A stretch of DNA of 64,000 nucleotides from Clostridiales bacterium (GCA_017480325.1 JAFVAY010000008.1:124001-188000), one strand, 5' to 3'. Numbered from the stretch's first letter, positions 9,215 through 19,283 are shown. Translations and numbers: made by a program. Notes: a model not told the origin generated them from the letters alone.

Positions 9215-10568
9215 AAGTGATATTAGTGTTGCTATAGTTGCACTGGGGTGCTCTAAGAATCTGGTGGACGCGGAATGTATGTCCACCAAGCTTCGCGAAG
9301 CTGGGTACAGCATAAGTGATTCGGCAGATGACAGCGAGGTCGTTGTCATTAATACCTGCGGCTTCATAGAGGCGGCTAAGAAGGAAGCTATAGATACCAT
9401 TCTTCGGGCAGGTGACCTCAAGTACGGCTTTAACGGTTCTCATAAGCTTAAGCATATTATAGTTACCGGCTGTTTGTCCCAAAGATACCCTGACGATATC
9501 CTTGCTCAGATGCCTGAGGTCGATATAGTTCTTGGTACTGCGGATTACGGTAGCATAGTGGAAGCTGTCGATTCCTTATACGGATCCCCTGAAGACTTCA
9601 AGCGTAAGTACGAGGGCAAGCCCGGAGGTATGTCCCACCTTATGACTCAGAGGGATATCTCCACATCAGGCTACGCCTGGCTTAAGATAGGTGAAGGATG
9701 TCTTCACAGATGTGCCTTCTGTGCTATCCCTAATATCAGAGGCACCTTTGTATCAAGACCTATGGAGGAGATCCTAGCCGAGGCAAGATCGCTTGCCGAT
9801 AAGGGCTATAAGGAGATAGTCCTGACGGCTCAGGATACAACCAATTACGGTATTGAGCTTTATAAGAAGAGGATGCTTCCTACTTTGATCAACGAGATTT
9901 CCAAGATCGAAGGTATCGAGGCTATACGTGTTCTCTACGGCTATATGGACGGCATCGATGATGAACTTATAGCTGTTATGAGGGACAATCCCAAGGTCGT
10001 TCATTACCTTGATATCCCGATCCAGCACGGCTGCGATAAGATCCTCAAAGCTATGAAAAGACATGATACCGTAGATATCATCACAGCCAAGCTTCAGATG
10101 ATAAGGAAAGAAATTCCGGATATCATCATCAGGACCACAGTTCTGGTTGGCTTCCCGGGTGAGACTGAAGAGGACTTTAACGAGCTTCTAAGTAATCTTA
10201 AGAGATGGAAATTCGACAGATTGGGATGCTTTGCCTATTCTCCGGAGGAGGATACTCCGGCCTTCGATATGCCTGATCAGGTAGACGAGGAGACTAAGAA
10301 ACAGAGAGTAAAGCAGGTATATGATACTCAGTACCCTATTACCCTTAAGTCTTCTGAGGCAAGAGTAGGCTCTGAGGTTGATGTTACCATTGATTCAGTG
10401 GCGGATGACGGTATATTCTATGTCGGCAGAAGCTACGGAGAGGCTCCCGATGATGATCCGGTGATCTATGTGGCCGCTTCGTCTGACGAGCTTAAGGTAG
10501 GCGGCAGGTATAAGGTTAAGCTCGTAGAATGCCGCGATTCTTTTGATCTTACAGGAGAGAGTATATGA
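9204..10568 (+). CDS. rimO: Ribosomal protein S12 methylthiotransferase
   Basis: Radical SAM enzyme that adds a methylthio group to the conserved Asp of ribosomal protein S12. The N-terminal UPF0004 domain has conserved cysteines (ALGCSKNLVDAE, NTCGFIE, TGCLSQRYP). The radical SAM cluster motif is C-x3-C-x2-C in EGCLHRCAFCAIPNIRG, and a C-terminal TRAM domain follows. ATG 9204 is chosen over an upstream in-frame ATG at 9171: it has GAAGGT upstream and places the first cysteine strand at the usual distance (454 residues). It overlaps recX by 11 nt. Confidence 0.93.
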   Translation: MIDRSDISVAIVALGCSKNLVDAECMSTKLREAGYSISDSADDSEVVVINTCGFIEAAKKEAIDTILRAGDLKYGFNGSHKLKHIIVTGCLSQRYPDDILAQMPEVDIVLGTADYGSIVEAVDSLYGSPEDFKRKYEGKPGGMSHLMTQRDISTSGYAWLKIGEGCLHRCAFCAIPNIRGTFVSRPMEEILAEARSLADKGYKEIVLTAQDTTNYGIELYKKRMLPTLINEISKIEGIEAIRVLYGYMDGIDDELIAVMRDNPKVVHYLDIPIQHGCDKILKAMKRHDTVDIITAKLQMIRKEIPDIIIRTTVLVGFPGETEEDFNELLSNLKRWKFDRLGCFAYSPEEDTPAFDMPDQVDEETKKQRVKQVYDTQYPITLKSSEARVGSEVDVTIDSVADDGIFYVGRSYGEAPDDDPVIYVAASSDELKVGGRYKVKLVECRDSFDLTGESI

Positions 10569-11164
10569 ACCTTCCGAATAAACTGTCCATGCTTCGTATC
10601 ATATTGATACCGGTCACCATGCTCTTCATGCTGCCTATATCGATATACGGCTTCGAGCCTTCAGGTTGGAATGCATTTATAGAGTCCTCGGGAATGACCA
10701 TAGCGGGAATCGTGTTTATTATCGCTTCCATTACGGATTTCCTGGACGGACAGATAGCCAGGCGCTTCAATATGATCACGAATCTCGGTAAATTCCTGGA
10801 TTCACTTGCCGATAAGATGCTTGTAATAGCGGTGCTTATTGCCTTTGTCGCACTCGGAAGGGTCTCGGCTTGGCTTCTTATGATCATCGTGTTAAGAGAG
10901 TTCATGGTCACGGGTATAAGGCTTATAGCGTCAAAGCAGGGCGTTGTCATGGCTGCCAAGATGATAGGCAAGATCAAGACCACCACTCAGATGATCGCCA
11001 TTATTTTCCTTATGTTCGAGCCTCTTATCATCAAGCTCACAGGGGCTTCCGCGGCTGTTCCGATTATAGGAGATATCCTGTTCTATATCAGCGTGATAAT
11101 GACCATAATATCCGGTTTGGACTATCTTATTAAGAATATTTCCTACCTTAAAGAGGCGGATTAA
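10565..11164 (+). CDS. pgsA: CDP-diacylglycerol-glycerol-3-phosphate 3-phosphatidyltransferase
   Basis: Membrane enzyme making phosphatidylglycerol phosphate, the committed step to anionic phospholipids. The CDP-alcohol phosphotransferase signature (D-G-x2-A-R-x8-G-x3-D-x3-D) is present at about residues 57-80, in FLDGQIARRF and GKFLDSLADK. About five or six hydrophobic segments over 199 residues fit the family. ATGA overlap with rimO. Confidence 0.93.
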   Translation: MNLPNKLSMLRIILIPVTMLFMLPISIYGFEPSGWNAFIESSGMTIAGIVFIIASITDFLDGQIARRFNMITNLGKFLDSLADKMLVIAVLIAFVALGRVSAWLLMIIVLREFMVTGIRLIASKQGVVMAAKMIGKIKTTTQMIAIIFLMFEPLIIKLTGASAAVPIIGDILFYISVIMTIISGLDYLIKNISYLKEAD

Positions 11165-11179
11165 ACACAAAAATAGTTA

Positions 11180-11208
11180 TTGACTTTTTATATCTATTAC
11201 ATTAAAAG
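11180..11208 (+). promoter_or_regulatory. Probable acpP promoter
   Basis: TTGACT, 17-bp spacer, TAAAAG in the AT-rich gap after pgsA. The -35 is good and the -10 weak; nearby alternatives exist. Confidence 0.45.
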
Positions 11209-11253
11209 TATTGTAGATTGTAACAGGCAATCATTTATGGAGGTAATTTACAA

Positions 11254-11496
11254 ATGACTAATGAAGAACTTTTTGAGAAGCTTAAGGGCATGATCGTTGA
11301 CCAGCTTGGTGTTGACGAAGATTCCATCACAATGGAAGCAAGCTTTGTAGACGATCTGAATGCTGATTCTCTCGACATGGTAGAGCTCGTTATGGCTATG
11401 GAGCAGGAATTCGACATCTCCGTACCTGATGAGGTTGCAGAGAAGGTTGGCACAGTTGGTGACGCAGTAGAGTTCATCAAGTCCGCTATCGGCTGA
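11254..11496 (+). CDS. acpP: Acyl carrier protein
   Basis: Carries growing acyl chains on a phosphopantetheine arm in fatty acid synthesis. An 80-residue acidic protein with the attachment Ser in the motif [17 protein letters not shown] (Ser about residue 37). A strong ribosome-binding site (GGAGGT) precedes it and its own promoter and terminator frame it, as expected for a highly expressed gene. Location just ahead of rnc is common in bacteria. Confidence 0.97.
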   Translation: MTNEELFEKLKGMIVDQLGVDEDSITMEASFVDDLNADSLDMVELVMAMEQEFDISVPDEVAEKVGTVGDAVEFIKSAIG

Positions 11497-11518
11497 TAAG
11501 AGTTAACATAGAATAATC

Positions 11519-11557
11519 AGGCTGAATGTGCCGCTTATGTGCATTCAGCCTTTATTT
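11519..11557 (+). terminator. Intrinsic terminator after acpP
   Basis: GGCTGAATG pairs with CATTCAGCC around a 13-nt loop, followed by TTTATTT. An in-frame ATG at 11539 lies inside it, so that is not the rnc start. Confidence 0.75.
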
Positions 11558-11592
11558 ATGGGTTTAATAACTATCTGGGCAGGATTAATAAC

Positions 11593-12297
11593 ATGGACTA
11601 CACTGTTTTCGAAGAGAAATTAGGCTACACCTTTAAGGACAAAGCTCTTCTGGAACTATCCCTGACTCACACGACCTATGTGTTCGAACACAACGGTAAG
11701 CACAGCGATTCCAATCAAAGGCTCGAGTATATAGGTGACGCGGTCATGGATCTGGTAATAGGACGAAAGCTTTACGAACTGAAGCCTGAGGCTGACGAAG
11801 GCTATCTTTCTAAGATCAGATCGATAATCGTATGTGAAGAGTCTTTCGCGGGAGTCGCTAGAAGACTCGGTATCGGGGAGCTCCTTCTCATGGGTAAGGG
11901 AGAGGAGCAGACCGGAGGAAGAGACAAGGATTCCACGCTGGCAGATGCCTTCGAGGCGCTGATAGCGGCGGTATACTTCGATTCCGACTTTGAGACTGTA
12001 CGCGAGGTGGTATTAAGGAACCTGGCGGAGACGATAAAGCTTGCCGTAGACGGTAAGATATTCCTCGACTATAAGAGCAGGCTCCTCGAGATCGCGCAGA
12101 TCAGGAACCATCAGCATAAGATCACCTTTAATATCGTGGACGAGCGAGGCCCGCAGCATGAGCGGGAGTTCGAGGTGGAGGTATATGCCGATGACACCTT
12201 CCTCGCGAGGGCGATAGGGCGTTCCAAGAAGGATGCGGAGCAGAAGGGTGCCAAGGCGGCTATCGAGGCTTACGAGAAGATTTTTGTGGTAAAATAA
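11593..12297 (+). CDS. rnc: Ribonuclease III
   Basis: Cleaves double-stranded RNA in rRNA processing and mRNA turnover. The 234-residue protein has the catalytic signature NQRLEYIGDAVMDLVIG, the second acidic cluster DAFEALIAAVYFD, and a C-terminal dsRNA-binding domain ending KKDAEQKGAKAAIEAY. ATG 11593 is chosen because AGGA lies about 9 nt upstream; the earlier ATG at 11539 sits in the acpP terminator. Followed six bases later by smc. Confidence 0.95.
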   Translation: MDYTVFEEKLGYTFKDKALLELSLTHTTYVFEHNGKHSDSNQRLEYIGDAVMDLVIGRKLYELKPEADEGYLSKIRSIIVCEESFAGVARRLGIGELLLMGKGEEQTGGRDKDSTLADAFEALIAAVYFDSDFETVREVVLRNLAETIKLAVDGKIFLDYKSRLLEIAQIRNHQHKITFNIVDERGPQHEREFEVEVYADDTFLARAIGRSKKDAEQKGAKAAIEAYEKIFVVK

Positions 12298-12303
12298 CTT
12301 GCT

Positions 12304-15300
12304 ATGTATCTGAAAAAGCTTGAGTTACAGGGATTCAAATCGTTTCCCGAATATACACTTATCGAATTTGATCGCGGAATGACCGCAGTTGTAGGGCCTA
12401 ACGGAAGCGGTAAGTCTAATGTTACCGATGCCGTGAGATGGGTCCTGGGTGAGCAGAGCGTCAAATCCTTAAGAGGCGGTAAGATGGAGGATGTTATCTT
12501 TAACGGTACCTCCGTCAAGAAAGCCATGAATTATGCCGAGGTCACCATGACCCTCGATAATTCCGATAAGTATGTGGATACCGAGTTTAATGAGATTGAG
12601 ATCACAAGAAGGCTCTATAGATCAGGTGAGTCTGAGTATCAGATCAATAAGGTCAACTGCAGGCTTAAGGATATAGTGAATCTGTTCTTTGACACAGGTC
12701 TCGGTAAGGACGGTTATTCTATCGTCGGACAGGGCAGAGTCGATGAGATCCTGTCGCCTAAGTCAGAGGACAGAAGACGTGTTATCGAGGAAGCTGCGGG
12801 AATTACCAAGTTCAAGGCCAGAAAGGACGAAGCTGAAAGAAAGCTCGCGTCCACCGAGCAGAACCTTCTTCGTATAGACGACAGATTAAATGAGCTTACC
12901 GAGCGCATAGGACCTCTTAAGGAGCAGGCGGAGAAGGCCACAGAGTATCACCGAGCCTATGAACAGCTTAAGACCACGGATATCAGTCTTCTTGTAAGAA
13001 GGATCAATGATGCGTCCGCGGCGATGGGCGATTATGTGGATGTCCTTCAGAAGGTAAGGGATGAGATCAAGACCCAGGAGGACAGATACCTCGAGCTTAG
13101 GGAATCCAACAGCGAGCTTAATAAGCAGTCCGAAGATCTGGACGTTAAAATAGAGGACAAGAGGCAGGAGCTCTCCGACCTTACGGAGCAGATGCATGAT
13201 CTATCTTCGGATGTAAAGGTCAACGAGGAGCGTTCTTCTTCCCTGAAGTCCAAGATAGAGCAGACCGTTCAGGCTGAGAATGAGATCGGCGAGGATATAG
13301 CCCGTCTTCAGAACGAATATAAGGGACGTCTTAACAAGGCGGATGAGCTTCTTAATAAAGCCAATGATGAGAAGAATAAGACCGAGGAGCTAGAGCTGCA
13401 GAAGGATGAGCTTCTCGGAAGCTTCAGAGATTCGGAGAAGAATATCGAAGAGCTGCGTAAGGATATCGAGGATAAGACCTCCAGGATCAATGAGGCTTCA
13501 GGTAAGATCAATACCGCTAAGGGTCAGATCACATCGCTTCTCGATCGAATCAAGGAGCTGACGGATAACCGCGAGGCATCCCGTAAGATCAAGGATGAAC
13601 TCGAGGTCAAGATCACCGAGGCCGAGAAGCTTTGGCGTGAGATGATGGAGAAGGAGGGAGAGGTCACCTCTGATATACAGGTCAGAAATGACTCTCTCTC
13701 GGTCCTTAAGAAGGAAGAGAATGATCTTCTTACCAAGCACGAGACTATAACGAGAGCATATCTATCGGATAAGTCCAGATTGAAGACCCTGAAGGACTTC
13801 GAGAGCAGACGCGAGGGCTATCAGGAGTCGGTAAGAAGGCTGATGAATCACGCAGATGCGGACGCCTCTTCACGCAAGAAGATTACCGGTGTGCTGGGTG
13901 ATCTGATCTCTACGGACAAGAAATACAATACAGCTATTGAGATCGCGCTTGGAAATGCTATTCACAATGTAGTCACCAAGACCGAGCAGGATGCGTCCGA
14001 TCTTATTAATGTACTTAAGGATAACAGACTCGGTAGAGTTACGTTCCTTCCTATAGAGAATATCAAGCCTCGAAGCATCGACAGGAAGCTTCTGTCTGAC
14101 GCTTCTAAGGTTCCGGGCTTTATCGATGTGGCAGACAACCTTATCAAGAACGATAAGAGCCTTAACGATATTGTATCCAATCTTCTGGGTAAGATCATTA
14201 TCTGCGAGGATATGGACAGTGCCAGAGCCATCGCCCGTGCCGTGTCACACCAGGTCAAGATAATCACCTTGGACGGAGATTCGATTAACGCGGGAGGCTC
14301 TCTTACAGGAGGCTCCATACGTAAGGATGCCACAGGTATCCTGGGCCGATCAGAAGAGATCAAGTCTTTGGAGGCCGCTATCGTCAAGAAGGATCAGGAG
14401 CTGGCTGTGCTCGAGGCACAAAGACAGGATGTTGATTCCAAGGTGGGTGATATAGAGCGCGAGCTTGCTCAGCTTGATGAGCAGCTTAAGTACTTCAGCG
14501 TCGAGAGAGCCAAGGCTGAGTCCGAGTACAGGAATCTGGGTCAAAGAAGGACCGAGCTTACCGACTCTGTTGCCGAGGGCGAGAAGCAGCTTCACCAGAT
14601 ATCCGTTGATAAGCTTCGTCTCGAGGATGATATCGCAGAATATGAGCAGATCATTAAGGAGATCGAGAATGAGATCTCCGATACCCGTGAGGATATCGAC
14701 AGAAGCGATGTTGCCGCCAAGGAGTTTAACGAGAAGCTTGATAAGCTCCGCGAGAAGATAACGGAGGCTAAGACCTCATCCGAGAGGATACTTGCCGAGC
14801 GTAACGGTGTACTTGATCTGGCTTCTCACATTAAGGAGGAGCTGGAGGCCCGCCGGAAGACCCTGGAGGAATCCAAGGCTTCGAGGGCGGAGGACTCCAA
14901 GGCTTTGGAAGAGGTCAATAAGGATATCGAGAGCAAGAAGGAGCAGCAGATCGGTATGCAGGCGTCCTTCGAGTCCATGTCCTCCGTCATCAGGGAGCTC
15001 ATGACCGAGAAGGAGGAGGTAGATACCAAGCTTAAGGGCTTCTTCGCGAAAAGCTCGGAGGTCAACGACATCCTCACCCGTCTGCGCGAGAAGGAGAACG
15101 GTATAATCTCCAGGAATGAGAAGCATATTAACGATATCGACACCTCTAAGAACCGCCTGTGGGAGGACTATGAGGTTACCTACGATAATGTGAAGGAGTC
15201 CTATCCTCCTACCACCAATATCAATGAATCGGCCAAGACGATATCGTCCCTTAAGAATAAGATCAAGGCCTTAGGCCCCGTTAACCTTAACTCCATCGAG

Positions 15301-15867
15301 GAGTATCGTGAGGTGTCCGAGAAGTACGAATTCATAAGCGAGCAGCGTAATGATATCTATAAGGCCAAGACCGACCTTCAGAAGGTTATCTCGGATCTTG
15401 TTAACGAGATGAAGGAGCAGTTTATTAAGAACTTCACCACGATTAACGAGAACTTCAAGACCGTATTCACGGATCTGTTTAACGGAGGAAGTGCGGAGAT
15501 ACTTCTAAGCGACACTGAGGATGTTCTTAACTGTACCATCGAGATCAAGGCCCAGCCTCCGGGAAAGAAGCTTCAGAATCTTACGCTTCTGTCTGGAGGA
15601 GAGAGGTGTCTTACCGCAATAGCGCTTCTTTTCGCGATATTGCAGCTAAGACCGTCGCCCTTCGTAATTCTCGATGAGGTAGAGGCTGCCCTGGATGATG
15701 TTAACGTAACGCGTTTCACGGACTTCGTAAGGCGTTATACCGCCAGATCGCAGTTCATACTCGTTACACACCGTAAGGGTACCATGGAGGCTTGTGACCG
15801 CATGTACGGCGTCACCATGGCGGAGCGTGGAATATCGAAGATACTCTCGATGAGGATTGGAGATTAA
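12304..15867 (+). CDS. smc: Chromosome segregation ATPase SMC
   Basis: Condensin-type ring ATPase organising the chromosome with ScpAB. At 1187 residues it is full length: N-terminal Walker A GPNGSGKSN, first coiled coil (about 170-500), a hinge (about 515-680, including GVLGDLI and GGSLTGGS), second coiled coil, then the ABC signature LSGGERCLTA and Walker B VILDEVEAALDD. The ATG has no ribosome-binding site; TGGTAAAAT ends 8 nt before it, so translation may depend on coupling to rnc or on a leaderless transcript. Confidence 0.97.
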   Translation: MYLKKLELQGFKSFPEYTLIEFDRGMTAVVGPNGSGKSNVTDAVRWVLGEQSVKSLRGGKMEDVIFNGTSVKKAMNYAEVTMTLDNSDKYVDTEFNEIEITRRLYRSGESEYQINKVNCRLKDIVNLFFDTGLGKDGYSIVGQGRVDEILSPKSEDRRRVIEEAAGITKFKARKDEAERKLASTEQNLLRIDDRLNELTERIGPLKEQAEKATEYHRAYEQLKTTDISLLVRRINDASAAMGDYVDVLQKVRDEIKTQEDRYLELRESNSELNKQSEDLDVKIEDKRQELSDLTEQMHDLSSDVKVNEERSSSLKSKIEQTVQAENEIGEDIARLQNEYKGRLNKADELLNKANDEKNKTEELELQKDELLGSFRDSEKNIEELRKDIEDKTSRINEASGKINTAKGQITSLLDRIKELTDNREASRKIKDELEVKITEAEKLWREMMEKEGEVTSDIQVRNDSLSVLKKEENDLLTKHETITRAYLSDKSRLKTLKDFESRREGYQESVRRLMNHADADASSRKKITGVLGDLISTDKKYNTAIEIALGNAIHNVVTKTEQDASDLINVLKDNRLGRVTFLPIENIKPRSIDRKLLSDASKVPGFIDVADNLIKNDKSLNDIVSNLLGKIIICEDMDSARAIARAVSHQVKIITLDGDSINAGGSLTGGSIRKDATGILGRSEEIKSLEAAIVKKDQELAVLEAQRQDVDSKVGDIERELAQLDEQLKYFSVERAKAESEYRNLGQRRTELTDSVAEGEKQLHQISVDKLRLEDDIAEYEQIIKEIENEISDTREDIDRSDVAAKEFNEKLDKLREKITEAKTSSERILAERNGVLDLASHIKEELEARRKTLEESKASRAEDSKALEEVNKDIESKKEQQIGMQASFESMSSVIRELMTEKEEVDTKLKGFFAKSSEVNDILTRLREKENGIISRNEKHINDIDTSKNRLWEDYEVTYDNVKESYPPTTNINESAKTISSLKNKIKALGPVNLNSIEEYREVSEKYEFISEQRNDIYKAKTDLQKVISDLVNEMKEQFIKNFTTINENFKTVFTDLFNGGSAEILLSDTEDVLNCTIEIKAQPPGKKLQNLTLLSGGERCLTAIALLFAILQLRPSPFVILDEVEAALDDVNVTRFTDFVRRYTARSQFILVTHRKGTMEACDRMYGVTMAERGISKILSMRIGD

Positions 15868-15868
15868 T

Positions 15869-16792
15869 ATGGGATTATTCGAATCATTTAAGAAGGGTCT
15901 TACCAAGACACGTGACTTCTGGGCGGCCGAGTGGGTCAAGACTACCGCGTCCCACGGCAAATTCGACCAGGATATGCTGGACGAGCTCGAGGAGCTCATG
16001 ATCCGCGCGGACTGCGGGATACCGGCAAGCGAGGACGTGACGGAGTACGTTAAGCAGTACATAAGAGATACGGGTGACGATTCTCACGACGGAGTGATGA
16101 AGGCTGTTAAGAAGAGGATAGTGGAGATATTGGGCCAGAAGCAGACCATTGAGCTTGAGCCCGGTAAGCTTAATATCCTCCTTATGGTAGGCGTGAACGG
16201 AACCGGTAAGACGACTACCGCAGGTAAATTGTCTTTAAAGTATAAGAACGAGGGCAGGAAGGTTATCATGGCTGCCGCCGATACCTTCAGAGCCGCCGCT
16301 GTTGAGCAGCTTAAGGAGTGGGGAGAGCGTACATCTACCGCAGTCATCGCTCATGAAGAGGGCTCTGATCCGGCTTCGGTGGTGTTCGATGCTGTGGCTG
16401 CCGCCAAGGCTCGTAAGAGTGATGTACTGATCATAGATACTGCCGGAAGACTTCATAATAAGAAGAACCTGATGGATGAGCTTTCCAAGATCAACCGTAT
16501 AATCGACCGCGAGGCTCCTGATGCCAATAAGAAGGCGATGCTTATTATAGACGCGACGACAGGTCAGAATGCGGTGCTTCAGACCGAGGCCTTCTCGGAG
16601 GCGGTTAAGCTTGACTACCTTGGAGTAACCAAGCTTGACGGCTCTGCCAAGGGAGGAGTTGCTATCGCCGTATCCTATCTCGCGAAGGTCCCTATCGTTC
16701 TGGCGGGACTCGGCGAAGGCGTGGAGGATCTTATGGAATTCGATCCTGAAGCCTTCGCTGATGCCTTGATTGACACTGATCAGGGCGTGTGA
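15869..16792 (+). CDS. ftsY: Signal recognition particle receptor FtsY
   Basis: GTPase receptor that docks SRP-bound ribosomes at the membrane. The 307-residue protein is essentially the NG domain with no long acidic A domain, as in many Gram-positives. GTPase motifs: GVNGTGKTTT (G1), DTAGR (G3), TKLDGSAKGG (G4). ATG 15869 with GGAG upstream is preferred over TTG 15857. It follows smc by one base; smc-ftsY pairing is typical of Firmicutes. Confidence 0.95.
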   Translation: MGLFESFKKGLTKTRDFWAAEWVKTTASHGKFDQDMLDELEELMIRADCGIPASEDVTEYVKQYIRDTGDDSHDGVMKAVKKRIVEILGQKQTIELEPGKLNILLMVGVNGTGKTTTAGKLSLKYKNEGRKVIMAAADTFRAAAVEQLKEWGERTSTAVIAHEEGSDPASVVFDAVAAAKARKSDVLIIDTAGRLHNKKNLMDELSKINRIIDREAPDANKKAMLIIDATTGQNAVLQTEAFSEAVKLDYLGVTKLDGSAKGGVAIAVSYLAKVPIVLAGLGEGVEDLMEFDPEAFADALIDTDQGV

Positions 16793-16885
16793 TATTATCT
16801 TCGAGCTTGCCGTGACGCAGATATAGGGCTTGTCCGCCTTATCCGCAGTCACCGGTGAATAATAATTATTGGAGGACAATAACAA

Positions 16886-17149
16886 ATGGCACAGATCAAC
16901 AAGGCTGAGATCATCAAGGAGTACGCTACACACGAGGGCGATACAGGATCCCCTGAGGTTCAGATCGCTATCCTCTCTGCTAGGATCGCACTTCTCACAG
17001 AGCACCTCAAGACTCACAAGGGTGACCACCACTCAAGAAGAGGTCTTCTCATGATGGTCGGTAAGAGAAGAGGTCTTCTCGAGTACCTTCAGAAGGTTGA
17101 TATCGAGAGATACAGAGCTATCGTTGCTAAGCTTGGCTTGAGAAAGTAA
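16886..17149 (+). CDS. rpsO: 30S ribosomal protein S15
   Basis: Primary 16S rRNA-binding protein of the small subunit platform. The 87-residue protein shows the family signature from [17 protein letters not shown] through [16 protein letters not shown] to [16 protein letters not shown] ribosome-binding site. The 93-nt gap after ftsY probably holds its promoter or a leader for autogenous control, but I see no clear boxes. Confidence 0.97.
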   Translation: MAQINKAEIIKEYATHEGDTGSPEVQIAILSARIALLTEHLKTHKGDHHSRRGLLMMVGKRRGLLEYLQKVDIERYRAIVAKLGLRK

Positions 17150-17174
17150 TTCTCATTAAGTAGACGATCAATTA

Positions 17175-17203
17175 CAGGGTTGTCCTTCGGGACAACCCTT
17201 TTA
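17175..17203 (+). terminator. Intrinsic terminator after rpsO
   Basis: GGGTTGTCC and GGACAACCC close a TTCG tetraloop, followed by TTTT. A strong textbook hairpin. Confidence 0.9.
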
Positions 17204-17221
17204 ATGTCCAATTAATGAAAC

Positions 17222-17249
17222 ATGACACAATATATTGTTGTGTTATACT
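17222..17249 (+). promoter_or_regulatory. Promoter of the parE-parC-like operon with internal inverted repeat
   Basis: ATGACA, 16-bp spacer, TATACT, the latter preceded by TGT (extended -10). The inverted repeat ACACAA (17225-17230) / TTGTGT (17238-17243) fills the spacer between the boxes and could be an operator. Confidence 0.5.
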
Positions 17250-17277
17250 GTAATGAGTTGAAAATATGGGGGTAAGC

Positions 17278-19278
17278 ATGGCTAGAAAGTCAGATTACGG
17301 TAACGAGAGCATTACCATGCTCAAGGGCGCAGACAGAGTAAGAAAGCGCCCGGGTGTTATATTCGGTTCGGATGATCTCGAAGGATGCATTCAGTCCTTC
17401 TTCGAGATCCTCTCTAACTCTATAGATGAGGCCAGAGAAGGCCACGGTAAGCAGATTATTATAACGAGGTTTAAGGACGGATCACTTCAGGTAGAGGACT
17501 TCGGACGAGGAATTCCTCTTGATTACAATGCCAAGGAAGACAGATATAACTGGGAGCTTGTATACTGCGAGCTTTACGCAGGTGCCAAGTACGATAATGA
17601 TGCGTTAAGCGATTATGAGTATTCTCTCGGACTGAACGGTCTCGGTGCTTGTGCCACACAGTACTCCTCCGAATTCTTCGAGGTCACCGTATTCCGCGAT
17701 AAGACAAAGTATGAGCTGTCCTTCCGTAAGGGTGAGGTAGTGGGTGAGCTTCGTAAGGAGCCCTACAGATTTAAAAGGACCGGAACGATCCAGAGATGGA
17801 AGCCCGATTCGGAGGTGTTTACCGATACCGTTATTCCTTACGAGAGACTTAAGGATATCGTTAAGAAGCAGTCTGTGGTTAACGGCGGTATAGAGTTCAT
17901 TCTGAAGGATGAGGCTCTTGGTACTGAGGATACATTCCTCTGTCCTGAAGGTATCAAGGGCTACTGTGACGAATTATCCGAGATGAAGGGCTTTACCGAT
18001 GTGTACCGCTTCGAGGGAGAGGGCAAGGGTCAGGATGCCGACGACAGAAAGCCCTATACCTGTAAGGCTGAGGTAGCCTTCTGCTTTAATAATGAGATCA
18101 ATGAGCTTCAGTACTTTCATAACTCGAGCTTCCTGGAGCACGGAGGCTCCCCCGACAGGGCGGTAAAGAACGCGTTCCTTTACTCCATCGATAAGGAGAT
18201 CAAGGCCAGAGATAAGTACAAGGCCAATGAGAGCAAGATCAAGTTCGAGGATATACAGGATTCACTGATCCTTATTACTTCAACATTCTCGACTCTGACC
18301 TCATATGAGAATCAGACAAAGAAGGCAATTAATAACAAGTTTGTCCAGGACTTCATGACTGATCTTATCAAGAAGAACCTTGAGGTATGGTTCATCGAGA
18401 ATAAGCAGCAGGGTGATAAGGTAGTCGATCAGATACTTATTAATAAGCGCTCCAGAGAGAATGCGGAGAAGACCCGTATCAATATCAAGAAGCAGCTCAC
18501 CGGTAAGGTCGATATCAACAACAGGATCAAGAAGTTCGTTGACTGCAGATCGAAGGATACGGACAGACGTGAGCTATATATCGTAGAGGGTGATTCCGCC
18601 TTAGGCTCCGTTAAGCTCGGAAGAGACGCGGAGTTCCAGGGGATCATGCCGGTAAGAGGTAAGATTTTAAACTGCCTTAAGGCTGATTATGCTACGATTT
18701 TTAAGAGTGAGATAATCACTGATCTTATTAAGGTCTTAGGCTGCGGTGTCGAGATAAGTAATAAGCACACCAAGGATATGAGTGCATTTAATCTTGATCA
18801 GTTAAGATGGAACAAGATCATAGTCTGTACAGATGCCGATGTAGACGGCTTCCAGATAAGGACTCTGATACTTGCCATGATATATCGTCTGTGCCCCACG
18901 CTTATCGAGAAGGGATTCGTATATATTGCCGAGTCACCGTTGTTCGAGATAACTGTAAGGACCAAGGGCAAAGGATCGACGGAGCAGACCTTCTTCGCAT
19001 TTAACGAGAAGGAGAAGACTGAGATACTCTCGAGGTTTGAAGAGGAGAAGGTATCCATCAATATTCAGAGATCCAAGGGTCTTGGTGAGAATGAGCCTGA
19101 GATGATGTGGGAGACCACCATGAATCCTAAGACCAGACGTCTTATTAAGGTCTGTCCGGAGGATGCCAGAAAGACGGCAGAGATATTCGAGCTCCTTCTG
19201 GGTGATAATCTGGCAGGAAGGAAGCAACATATAGAACAGGACGGGCATCTGTATCTTGACATGCTCGATGTAGGATAA
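17278..19278 (+). CDS. parE: Type II topoisomerase subunit B, topoisomerase IV-like divergent paralogue
   Basis: ATPase and TOPRIM subunit paired with the next gene. GHKL features are retained: EILSNSIDEA with the Mg-binding Asn and catalytic Glu, DFGRGIP, and QTK in the transducer. Differences from canonical GyrB: lid GLNGLGACATQ instead of GLHGVG..N, and TOPRIM DADVDGFQIR instead of DADVDGSHI; EGDSA and MPVRGKILN are kept. 666 residues from ATG 17278, which has GGGGGT upstream (an ATG at 17266 lacks one). The gyrase-versus-topo IV role is inferred. Confidence 0.85.
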   Translation: MARKSDYGNESITMLKGADRVRKRPGVIFGSDDLEGCIQSFFEILSNSIDEAREGHGKQIIITRFKDGSLQVEDFGRGIPLDYNAKEDRYNWELVYCELYAGAKYDNDALSDYEYSLGLNGLGACATQYSSEFFEVTVFRDKTKYELSFRKGEVVGELRKEPYRFKRTGTIQRWKPDSEVFTDTVIPYERLKDIVKKQSVVNGGIEFILKDEALGTEDTFLCPEGIKGYCDELSEMKGFTDVYRFEGEGKGQDADDRKPYTCKAEVAFCFNNEINELQYFHNSSFLEHGGSPDRAVKNAFLYSIDKEIKARDKYKANESKIKFEDIQDSLILITSTFSTLTSYENQTKKAINNKFVQDFMTDLIKKNLEVWFIENKQQGDKVVDQILINKRSRENAEKTRINIKKQLTGKVDINNRIKKFVDCRSKDTDRRELYIVEGDSALGSVKLGRDAEFQGIMPVRGKILNCLKADYATIFKSEIITDLIKVLGCGVEISNKHTKDMSAFNLDQLRWNKIIVCTDADVDGFQIRTLILAMIYRLCPTLIEKGFVYIAESPLFEITVRTKGKGSTEQTFFAFNEKEKTEILSRFEEEKVSINIQRSKGLGENEPEMMWETTMNPKTRRLIKVCPEDARKTAEIFELLLGDNLAGRKQHIEQDGHLYLDMLDVG

Positions 19279-19283
19279 GGAAT

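Noticed and set aside
11539..11592. Upstream start for rnc at 11539
   Set aside because: It lies within the acpP terminator hairpin and lacks a ribosome-binding site; ATG 11593 fits RNase III length.
16235..17032. 265-codon minus-strand frame across ftsY and rpsO
   Set aside because: It overlaps two certain genes on the other strand and shows no motif; a coding shadow.
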